This document shows positions 6,320 to 12,557 of a DNA stretch of 24,364 nucleotides, piece by piece (within the stretch, counting starts at the first letter, position 1; each line of letters opens with the position of its first letter). A model generated the notes under the pieces. It was not told where the DNA came from, did not search any database, and was given only the letters and a program-made list of their open reading frames with translations. A program made the translations under genes and the position numbers. This DNA comes from Pseudomonadota bacterium (lineage in GTDB: Bacteria; Pseudomonadota; Alphaproteobacteria; Micavibrionales; Micavibrionaceae): positions 1 through 24,364 of the forward strand of contig JACQIJ010000183.1 of the NCBI GenBank assembly GCA_016198545.1, written 5' to 3'.

Positions 6320-8551
6320 CGCGCTCTCTAGGTCCGCGGCGACCTTATCTCGCGGCCGGGATGCGTCAATCGCAACGACATCCAGCCCGGCATAACGGGC
6401 GGCGCGGACAATGTCATTCATGAGCGCGCCATATTTTTTTAGACCTTCTTCGGCTTCGCCGGGGGGCAAATGGTCAAAGCGGCTGGCGCCGTCCTTTCTT
6501 TCCGTCACGCGCCGCGCAGCCTCGCCGGCTTCCGCATCAAAATACAGGATGCGGACATCAATGTCGCGATAGAGCGCCTCAATAAAAGGAGCCAGCGCAT
6601 CAGGCGCAAAACGGCGCACATCCGCCGTCACCAGCGCAGACCAGAGATTTTGCAGCAGAAGCTGTTCAATCAGATATGCGCCGCCATCCGCCGCAGCATT
6701 TTTCAGACGCAACCTCTGCGCCGGAAGCCGGAATAGATGGCCGAGCGATCCGGCATGGCGCCATAAACGCAGACCGAAGACAATATTTACGGCATAAAAA
6801 TATGCGCCGGGATCCCGCATCAAAGATTGCAAGGTCAGAGAAATCTTCCGCATGACGCCCAGCGGTTTTTCCGGCGTGAATACATCATCGACGGATGCCA
6901 GCGTATTCTTTCGGACGAACATCTCCCGGCAGGCAGTCGTCTTTCCTGCGCCGGATAGCCCGACGCACTCATAGAGCGCCGGCTTTTTTGCGGGGCGATG
7001 CAAAAGGCTCTTCCAGATAATATCGCCCGCTTCCGCCAAAACCGTTTCGAACGGCCTGTCGGCATCGATAACATGATCTTCAATGCCCGGATCGAAACTC
7101 TGTGCGCGCAGCGCAGAGAGTTTTTCCTTTATAGACGCGGCCATATCAATGTTTTCCTTCTTGCGGGCGATTGCGACCTCAAGAGATGGAATCATACGGA
7201 TGACGATGTCCGGCTGCGGGCCGGCGCAGATATTTTCAAACTGTCGTTCCTCCCACCGCGCCAGAAATCGCAGGAACCCGTTTTTGCCGTCCTTTGCGCT
7301 GCGCAAAAAGGGGCCATCGTTGATGCCTGCAAACTGGTTTTGCGGCCAGCGATCGCAGATAACGACAAATCCGCGCCGCCGAAGCTTTTCAATGCGCCGC
7401 GCCTGCCGCCTTTTATGAAGCGCGCCAATAATCGCATAAACAGGCAGGGATCTCGGCAAGCGCCCTGCGCCGCCTGCCGGGACGGTCTCACAATTCTTTT
7501 TCTTTCCGAGTTTTTCCCTTACAAGCAATCCTGCTGCAAGAAGTTTTTTAAGAACCCATTGTAAAAAAGGCTGCTGTCCGTCGCCTGTGCCGAAATACGC
7601 CTGACAGACATCGATCTTCCGGCTCCACCGCGCAACGGTTTCCCTTGCCACGCTGGACTTTCCCGATCCGTCCGGCCCCAGCAACGCTGCCACGATCCCC
7701 TTGCCCGGCAGGACGCGCTTCTGAACGATGAGCGTCCGCCCGGCGCCTGCCTTTTCAAGAACGCGGGCAAACAACATGATTCCTTCCCGCAACCACGCCT
7801 GCATGACGGCCGGAACGCCGCCTATCCGCCGCCATCCGCTCTGCAAAGCGAGTCCGGTTGTTTCCTTCCGTAGCCGTTCAAGGCGATCAAGCGTTACGCC
7901 CTGCGTAACCATTTCATGGATAACGGCGGCAGCGCCTGCGTTCATCAGTTTTTCAGCGGCATCCCTGATTTCCGCAGGAACCGCCCGTTCCTTAAGCCAG
8001 TTGAATTCCCTTGTGAAGCCCTTCCCGCCCCATGCGCCATCGCGCTTTGCAAACGCTCTGTCGCGTGCGCGCACCTTAAGCGCTTCCCTGACCAGCAGCA
8101 AAATCATCTCATCCGCGGGCGCGGAAACATAGGCCTGCGGAAAATCCTCTGCAGAAACCCTGTTTTGCAGGATATGGTCGCTCCACGGCAGAATGACGCT
8201 CTTAAGATTTTTTTCGCCCAGACACAGCAGAAAATGAGCATGTATGTGAAAAACCGCGCCCATCGCATTATTGACGGAAATCGCATCCAGGATGCCGGGG
8301 TAGGCGCGATGCCGCGCCGTTTCAAAAACCATAAACCCGCAATCATAAAAAATTTTTATGACGCGCCTGCGATCGGCAGCGTTGAACAAAACATCGATAT
8401 CGGTTTTGCCGGAAATCCCTTCCGCCAGATGTTCGTTGCTTTTCCAGCTGCACCAGACAACGCCTGTCCGGTTCAACGCTGTAAGCAGCGCCTGAAGCGG
8501 CTCGGGCACGGGCAGGCTTGCGGACAGGGTTTTCAGTTTCAGGCCTTCCAT
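6305..8551 (-). CDS. Three-domain protein: nucleotidyltransferase-like domain plus two P-loop kinase domains
   Basis: This is a 748-residue protein read from the ATG at 8551. The N-terminal part (about 20-200) has WKSNEHL, then KTDIDVLF around 49-56, FHIHAH and LPW, resembling the nucleotidyltransferase-like domain found with thymidylate-kinase-like proteins in polysaccharide loci. The middle domain has a Walker A, GPDGSGKSS at 292-300, and ICDRWP near 398-403, as in thymidylate kinases. The C-terminal domain has a second Walker A, GLSGAGKTT at 531-539. An in-frame ATG at 8632 would overlap the upstream methyltransferase by 70 bases; 8551 lies 11 bases after that gene's stop with a GC-rich GGGA before it. 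Substrates are unknown. A role in phosphorylating glycan or lipid precursors is inferred from the adjacent cluster. Confidence 0.72.
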   Translation of the reverse strand: MEGLKLKTLSASLPVPEPLQALLTALNRTGVVWCSWKSNEHLAEGISGKTDIDVLFNAADRRRVIKIFYDCGFMVFETARHRAYPGILDAISVNNAMGAVFHIHAHFLLCLGEKNLKSVILPWSDHILQNRVSAEDFPQAYVSAPADEMILLLVREALKVRARDRAFAKRDGAWGGKGFTREFNWLKERAVPAEIRDAAEKLMNAGAAAVIHEMVTQGVTLDRLERLRKETTGLALQSGWRRIGGVPAVMQAWLREGIMLFARVLEKAGAGRTLIVQKRVLPGKGIVAALLGPDGSGKSSVARETVARWSRKIDVCQAYFGTGDGQQPFLQWVLKKLLAAGLLVREKLGKKKNCETVPAGGAGRLPRSLPVYAIIGALHKRRQARRIEKLRRRGFVVICDRWPQNQFAGINDGPFLRSAKDGKNGFLRFLARWEERQFENICAGPQPDIVIRMIPSLEVAIARKKENIDMAASIKEKLSALRAQSFDPGIEDHVIDADRPFETVLAEAGDIIWKSLLHRPAKKPALYECVGLSGAGKTTACREMFVRKNTLASVDDVFTPEKPLGVMRKISLTLQSLMRDPGAYFYAVNIVFGLRLWRHAGSLGHLFRLPAQRLRLKNAAADGGAYLIEQLLLQNLWSALVTADVRRFAPDALAPFIEALYRDIDVRILYFDAEAGEAARRVTERKDGASRFDHLPPGEAEEGLKKYGALMNDIVRAARYAGLDVVAIDASRPRDKVAADLESALEEC

Positions 8552-8562
8552 TCCCGGCCCCG

Positions 8563-9018
8563 TCACCGCACAAAAACATATTCGGCGCAGCCGCTGCCGA
8601 ACATGCCGGCGGCGTTCCTGATGGCTTGCCACATAGCCCCGGTATGATGCAAAACACCCCAGCTGTAAACGACATCATAGGCCGCAGGAGTATTGGCCTC
8701 CGCCCGTAGAATGCTTTTTTCCGTGACTTCCGCCGGATAACCGGGAGCGTGTTCGGCAAGGATTTTTTGCGTCGCTTGCACGCTCTTTTTATCTATGTCA
8801 AATGCTGTAACGGATTTCGCGCCGAGCCTGATGGCGGCCAGCGTATGCAGGCCCGATCCGCAGCCTATATCCAGAAAACGCTTCCCTTCCAGAGTTGCGC
8901 CGGGAACCAGGCGCGCAAGATTATCAACCGCTTCCAGGATTTCATCCCCGGTAACTGTTTCCAGAAAATTTTGCCAGTTGCTCCCGAAAGCAAACCTGTG
9001 TGCCACCTGTGCCACCAT
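8563..9018 (-). CDS. SAM-dependent methyltransferase, apparently truncated at the C-terminus
   Basis: This 151-residue protein has a clear class I methyltransferase front: RFAFGSNWQNFL, then motif I FLDIGCGSGLHTL at about 48-60, VTAFDIDKKSV, and YDVVYSWGVLHHTGAMW near 115-131. The SWGVLHHTG family normally runs on for roughly another 80-100 residues through a GG-containing strand and a further helix. Here it ends at SGCAEYVFVR after NAAGMF. No continuation is visible in the other frames downstream, where the kinase gene begins 11 bases later, so this looks like a deletion rather than a simple frameshift. No good ribosome-binding site precedes the ATG. It may be a functional short form or a decaying remnant. 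Confidence 0.65.
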   Translation of the reverse strand: MVAQVAHRFAFGSNWQNFLETVTGDEILEAVDNLARLVPGATLEGKRFLDIGCGSGLHTLAAIRLGAKSVTAFDIDKKSVQATQKILAEHAPGYPAEVTEKSILRAEANTPAAYDVVYSWGVLHHTGAMWQAIRNAAGMFGSGCAEYVFVR

Positions 9019-9107
9019 GCAGCAAAAATACGGATTTTTATATAAAACGCAACATTTTCTGCGCCTCCCGACCGGACCGCTTCTAGACAGGCTACCGATT
9101 TGCTATT

Positions 9108-9133
9108 GTAACCGGACAGCCCGGACGGGCGAA
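9108..9133 (+). promoter_or_regulatory. Candidate ECF (sigma-F type) promoter of the bufferin operon
   Basis: GTAACC at 9108-9113 is followed by exactly 16 bases and CGAA at 9130-9133, in front of bufA. From memory, Caulobacter sigma-F-controlled metal-stress genes, including a DUF2282/DUF692 operon, share GTAACC-N16-CGAA. Predicted transcription would start near 9140, leaving a leader of about 57 bases. A second GTAACC lies at 9137-9142 but has no CGAA 16 bases on. No ECF sigma gene is in the window. Confidence 0.6.
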
Positions 9134-9196
9134 TATGTAACCGGCGGCGCAGTTGCCGCAGTTTCAACAATCTTAAAAACGAGGAGAATGAAGACT

Positions 9197-9523
9197 ATGA
9201 TCGCAAAGAAAATCATCACGGCCGGCCTGATTGCCGGAGCAGTATCGCTGGCCGCCGCCAATGCCGCAAAAGCCGAGGAAGGATCCGACAAGGAAAAATG
9301 TTTCGGCGTCGTCAAGGCCGGCATGAATGATTGCGGATCGGCCGACAAGGCGCACAGCTGCATGGGCCATGCAACGGCTGACGGCAACGGCAATGAATGG
9401 ATTGCGCTGCCCAAGGGCGTGTGCGAGAAACTGGTCGGCGGCAGCCTGACGGCTGGCGCAGGCGGCGGTGAAGGAAAGGCTTCCTGCGACGGCAAGGCAA
9501 GCTGTCAGGGCAAAGGCCACTGA
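9197..9523 (+). CDS. bufA: Bufferin-type precursor peptide (DUF2282), exported copper-binding RiPP
   Basis: This 108-residue small exported protein of the DUF2282/bufferin family has an N-terminal signal peptide (basic MIAKK, hydrophobic stretch, probable cleavage after AKA near residue 26). Four core cysteines at 35, 46, 55 and 76 sit in the family pattern EKCFGVVKAGMNDC, HSCMGHA and LPKGVCEKLVGGSL. In this family, core cysteines are modified by the neighbouring MNIO enzyme and the product binds copper in the periplasm. The C-terminal tail adds C97 and C103 in the repeat KASCDGKASCQGK. ATG 9197 is preferred because GAGGAG at 9181-9186 is 10 bases upstream; the in-frame ATG at 9188 is only one base from it. 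bufB starts two bases after the stop. Confidence 0.88.
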   Translation: MIAKKIITAGLIAGAVSLAAANAAKAEEGSDKEKCFGVVKAGMNDCGSADKAHSCMGHATADGNGNEWIALPKGVCEKLVGGSLTAGAGGGEGKASCDGKASCQGKGH

Positions 9524-9525
9524 CA

Positions 9526-10410
9526 ATGATGCGCGATCCTGAAAAGGATCGGAACAAAATCCCGGCGGCGCCCCTGCGGCCCGCCGGGATTGGTTTGCGG
9601 GGCAAGCATTACGAGGACATCCTCGAACAAAATCCGCACATAGGATTTATTGAAGTCCATCCGGAAAATTATTTCGGCGGCGGGCGGCACAGGCATTATC
9701 TGGGGAAAGCGCGAGAGCTGTACCCTCTCAGCCTTCATGCCGTCGGGCTTTCGCTGGGATCCGACCAGCCTGTGGACCGCGATCATCTTAAAAAATTCAG
9801 AGAACTGATCGACATTTACGAACCGTTTCAGATATCCGATCACGTATCGTGGAGCGCCAGCGGCAATGCGCACCTGCACGATCTTCTGCCTCTGCCCTAT
9901 ACCGCAGAGACGCTGGGCCGCCTGTGCGACAACATCGAACGCACACAGGAATTCTTCGGGCGAAAAATCCTGATTGAAAACCCGTCAAGCTATATCGCTT
10001 ATGCCATCGATGAAATGTCCGAATGGGAATTCATCAACGAGGCCGCGCGGCGTACGGGATGCCATATCCTTCTCGACGTAAACAATATTTACGTGCAGTC
10101 ATTTAATCATGGAATCGACGCACGGCAATATATAGACGGCATCAACGCCGCAAAGGTGCGCGAAATCCATCTGGCCGGGCACACGGAGCGGGAATTCGAC
10201 GATGGGAAACTGCTGGTCGACACGCACAACCGCCCTGTGCGCCCGGAAGTATGGGATTTGTACGGATATGCCGTAGCGCGCCTTGGCCCCGTGCCGACGC
10301 TGATTGAATGGGATGGCGACATTCCGGACCTGTCCGTTCTTGTCGGCGAATCGGACAGGGCGCAAGAAATCATCGACAAAGTCGGGACGGCTGCCCATGC
10401 GGCTGAATAA
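9526..10410 (+). CDS. bufB: MNIO-family (DUF692) multinuclear iron oxidase, bufferin-modifying enzyme
   Basis: This 294-residue TIM-barrel protein of the DUF692/MNIO family uses a multinuclear iron centre and oxygen to modify cysteines of a precursor peptide. Motifs in order are GIGLRGKHYE, FIEVHPENYF, LHAVGLSLGS (H71), ISDHVSWS (D105, H106), LIENPSSY (E151), LLDVNNIYV (D184, N187), EIHLAGHT (H215), VDTHNRPV (D232, H234) and LIEWDGDIP (E261). These His, Asp, Asn and Glu residues fit the known metal ligand pattern. The gene starts two bases after bufA with ATGATG, and its end overlaps bufC by 14 bases. Substrate assignment to BufA is from synteny and family precedent. Confidence 0.92.
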   Translation: MMRDPEKDRNKIPAAPLRPAGIGLRGKHYEDILEQNPHIGFIEVHPENYFGGGRHRHYLGKARELYPLSLHAVGLSLGSDQPVDRDHLKKFRELIDIYEPFQISDHVSWSASGNAHLHDLLPLPYTAETLGRLCDNIERTQEFFGRKILIENPSSYIAYAIDEMSEWEFINEAARRTGCHILLDVNNIYVQSFNHGIDARQYIDGINAAKVREIHLAGHTEREFDDGKLLVDTHNRPVRPEVWDLYGYAVARLGPVPTLIEWDGDIPDLSVLVGESDRAQEIIDKVGTAAHAAE

Positions 10411-11173
10411 AATTCAGGAGAAGTTCAGGAATACGATTTTCGATCCGGACGCTCTGGATAAGAATTTCCAAAGCATTTTTATATCCGGCGGCATATCGGC
10501 TGCAAACCGCATGAAGGTTTACCGCAACAACGTCATGACGAGCCTGAGCCAGGCCGTCATCGCCGTCTACCCGCTGACGGAAAAGCTTGTCGGCACTGAT
10601 TTTCTAAAAGGGGCTGTCAACAAGTACGTCATAAGCAATCCGCCGGATCAGGGAAACCTGAACTTTTACGGCGCGACATTCGCCGATTTTATTGCGGATT
10701 ATGAACCGGCAAAAAACCTGCCCTATCTGCCGGACATGGCGCGGCTCGAATGGGCATGGGAGATGGCGACGCTGGCCGATGACGACGCGCCGCTGCGCCC
10801 GGAAGACCTGCAAGAAACCCCTGAAAGCGATCTGCCTGACCTTCGATTGCGCCTGCGCGCCTGCGCCCATCTTTTGGAATCAGATTATCCTCTGGGTAAA
10901 ATCGTCGATTTCTGTCGCGCCGAGAAGCAGGACGGAAATCTAGATATCGGCACGGGCGGCGCTCACATGATGATTTACCGCCCGAAACTTCAGACGCAAA
11001 TGAGGAAAATATCTGAAAGCGAATTTATTTTCCTGCGCGGCCTGCGTGACGGTAACCATCTTATGGCGGCGACCGAATGGGCTTCCGAGGCCGATGAAAC
11101 ATTCGACCTCGCCGCCGTATTGCAAAAGCACCTGCAAATGGAAACCTTTAAAGCCTTCGGGGGAGAAAAATGA
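10397..11173 (+). CDS. bufC: DUF2063-type partner protein of the MNIO enzyme
   Basis: This 258-residue protein has the DUF2063 N-terminal pattern: IQEKFRNTIFDP, RMKVYRNNVMTSLSQA, VYPLTEKLVG, FYGATFADFI and LPYLPDMARLEWAWE. A C-terminal half of mixed strands may contact the precursor. In characterised MNIO systems this partner is needed for substrate recognition or presentation. The ATG at 10397 is chosen because it opens directly at the conserved domain and has GGGACGG at 10384-10390 six bases upstream; an in-frame ATG at 10304 lies well inside bufB. It overlaps bufB by 14 bases and doxX by four, so the operon is probably translationally coupled. Confidence 0.87.
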   Translation: MRLNKIQEKFRNTIFDPDALDKNFQSIFISGGISAANRMKVYRNNVMTSLSQAVIAVYPLTEKLVGTDFLKGAVNKYVISNPPDQGNLNFYGATFADFIADYEPAKNLPYLPDMARLEWAWEMATLADDDAPLRPEDLQETPESDLPDLRLRLRACAHLLESDYPLGKIVDFCRAEKQDGNLDIGTGGAHMMIYRPKLQTQMRKISESEFIFLRGLRDGNHLMAATEWASEADETFDLAAVLQKHLQMETFKAFGGEK

Positions 11174-11643
11174 AAGCCTGTTTGATGAAAGCCGATTCGA
11201 TGATCGCGCCACTGCGCCGCATCGCCGATAAATTCGCAAGCCCGCTGCTTGACCTTGCCATCCGCCTGTATATGGCGGAGATCTTTTTTCAGTCCGGATG
11301 GAAAAAATTCAAAAACTACCTGAACGATGACTGGGGATCGACCGTGTTCCTGTTCCAGGAAGTCCACCCCTTGCCCGGAATCCCGGCCAATCTGGCCGCC
11401 GTCATGGGCACTGCGGGGGAACTCATCCTGCCCGTCCTGCTGGCCGTTGGCCTGTTCGCCCGCTTCGGCGCGGTCGGCCTGCTGGTCATGACATGCGCCA
11501 TCCAGTTCCTTGTCCCTGCCGATTACGGCATCGCCAACCCCATCCACTACATGTGGCTGCTTTTGCTGGCCGTGCCGCTGGTCAAAGGACCGGGACCACT
11601 GTCTTTGGATTATGTTATTTTAAAATCCTTAAAAACAGGATGA
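11170..11643 (+). CDS. DoxX-family membrane protein of the bufferin operon
   Basis: This 157-residue integral membrane protein has about four hydrophobic segments: the LDLAIRLYMAEIFFQSGWKKF start, LAAVMGTAGELILPVLLAVG, GAVGLLVMTCAIQFLV and HYMWLLLLAVPLV. The order and the W-x-K-F and GELILP motifs are DoxX-like. DoxX genes commonly close DUF2282-DUF692-DUF2063 operons, where a role in electron transfer, redox balance or quinone interaction at the inner membrane is suspected but not settled. The ATG overlaps the bufC stop (ATGA). No T-rich hairpin terminator is visible after the stop, so some readthrough into the hsp20 gene is possible. Confidence 0.88.
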   Translation: MKACLMKADSMIAPLRRIADKFASPLLDLAIRLYMAEIFFQSGWKKFKNYLNDDWGSTVFLFQEVHPLPGIPANLAAVMGTAGELILPVLLAVGLFARFGAVGLLVMTCAIQFLVPADYGIANPIHYMWLLLLAVPLVKGPGPLSLDYVILKSLKTG

Positions 11644-11656
11644 TCCGGCCCTCTAT
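11628..11656 (+). promoter_or_regulatory. Weak heat-shock-like promoter candidate upstream of hsp20
   Basis: CTTAAA at 11628-11633, a 15-base spacer and CCCTCTAT at 11649-11656 resemble a sigma-32 promoter (CTTGAA and CCCCATnT in enterics, CTTG and CYTATnT in alphaproteobacteria) with mismatches in both boxes. It overlaps the end of the doxX-like gene and would give a leader of about 95 bases. The match is partial and the gene could use another promoter. Confidence 0.2.
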
Positions 11657-11758
11657 CTCCTTCGTACAAGAAGCATGAAAAGAAAAGGATGCCGGTTGCC
11701 CATAAGGGGACCGGGATTCCTTTCCGAGCTTAACCAAGTTGGAAAAAGGAGAACGAAA

Positions 11759-12226
11759 ATGTCACTTGTACCATTCAGAAAATCATACACGCCCGCTTTC
11801 GGTTCCGGTTTCGGCGATTTTGACCGGCTGTTCGACGGGATGTTCAGGAACGCGCTGACCAACCTGTCCGCGCCGGCGACGTCCGTGACAGATATGGCCC
11901 TGCGGATGGACGTCAGCGAGACGGACAAGGCCTATGTCGTCAAGGCCGACCTTCCGGGCGTGGAGGAAAAAGATGTCGAAGTAACGCTGGATGACGGCAT
12001 CCTGACGGTCAGCGGCGAAAAGCACGCAGAGAAGGAAGAGGAGGGCAAAACCTTCCACCGCATCGAGCGCAGTTACGGGTCGTTCCGCCGGTCGCTGTCT
12101 CTGCCCGCGGACGCCGATGAAGGCGCGATCGGCGCGCATGTAAAGCACGGCGTCCTGAAAATCGAGATCGGCAAGACGAAGCAGGCGCAGAAAACCGCGC
12201 GCAAGATCGAAGTTCAGACGAAATAA
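11759..12226 (+). CDS. Hsp20/alpha-crystallin small heat-shock protein
   Basis: This 155-residue ATP-independent holdase chaperone binds unfolding proteins. The alpha-crystallin domain spans about residues 45-140: MDVSETDKAYVVKADLPGV, VEVTLDDGILTVSGEK, SYGSFRRSLSLP and HGVLKIEI. The C-terminal I-x-V motif (KIEVQTK) needed for oligomer contacts is present, and the N-terminal arm is Phe/Gly-rich as usual. The ATG at 11759 is preceded by AAGGAG with seven-base spacing; an in-frame ATG at 11675 would add an unrelated stretch. It lies between the bufferin operon and the CDGSH gene on the same strand, forming a run of stress-type genes. Whether it has its own heat-shock promoter is uncertain. Confidence 0.95.
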   Translation: MSLVPFRKSYTPAFGSGFGDFDRLFDGMFRNALTNLSAPATSVTDMALRMDVSETDKAYVVKADLPGVEEKDVEVTLDDGILTVSGEKHAEKEEEGKTFHRIERSYGSFRRSLSLPADADEGAIGAHVKHGVLKIEIGKTKQAQKTARKIEVQTK

Positions 12227-12270
12227 AAGGATCTCTAAAATCAGAGGTGACAAAAGACGATATCCCCCTT

Positions 12271-12308
12271 ATAGTCCCCGCTGTTCACAACACAACAGCG
12301 GGGACTAT
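12271..12308 (+). promoter_or_regulatory. Perfect 15-bp hairpin masking the start region of the CDGSH gene
   Basis: ATAGTCCCCGCTGTT at 12271-12285 is exactly complementary to AACAGCGGGGACTAT at 12294-12308, with an 8-base A/C-rich loop. The ATG of the next gene follows after three bases, and the only Shine-Dalgarno-like run (CGGGGA) is buried in the stem. No T-run follows on either strand, so a classic intrinsic terminator is less likely than an RNA element controlling translation, although attenuation or a protein operator are alternatives. Confidence 0.6.
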
Positions 12309-12311
12309 CTT

Positions 12312-12554
12312 ATGTCCGAACCAGTCATGGCAGCCAACGAACCAATCGAAGTCGAACTCGCAACGGGAAAGAAATATTTTTTCTGCACCTGCGGTAAATC
12401 CGCGAAACAGCCCTTTTGCGACGGATCGCACAAGGGAACGGAATTCCAGCCCCACGCTTTCGAAGCGAAGGAAAACGGCAAATGCTGGCTGTGCCGCTGC
12501 AAGCGCACGGGCGACAGGCCCTACTGCGACGGATCGCACAAAAATCTGAAATAA
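12312..12554 (+). CDS. Dual-CDGSH iron-sulfur protein
   Basis: This 80-residue protein carries two CDGSH [2Fe-2S] binding motifs. The first is C25-x-C27 with C36 and H40 (CTCGKSAKQPFCDGSHK), the second C61-x-C63 with C72 and H76 (CRCKRTGDRPYCDGSHK). The 3Cys-1His ligation is typical of the MitoNEET/Miner superfamily; the tandem small form is common in bacteria. No signal peptide is seen, so it should be cytoplasmic, with redox or cluster-transfer roles suspected. Its start codon is immediately preceded by a perfect hairpin that covers the ribosome-binding site. It ends three bases before the convergent gene's stop, leaving no room for a separate terminator. Confidence 0.93.
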   Translation: MSEPVMAANEPIEVELATGKKYFFCTCGKSAKQPFCDGSHKGTEFQPHAFEAKENGKCWLCRCKRTGDRPYCDGSHKNLK

Positions 12555-12557
12555 ACT

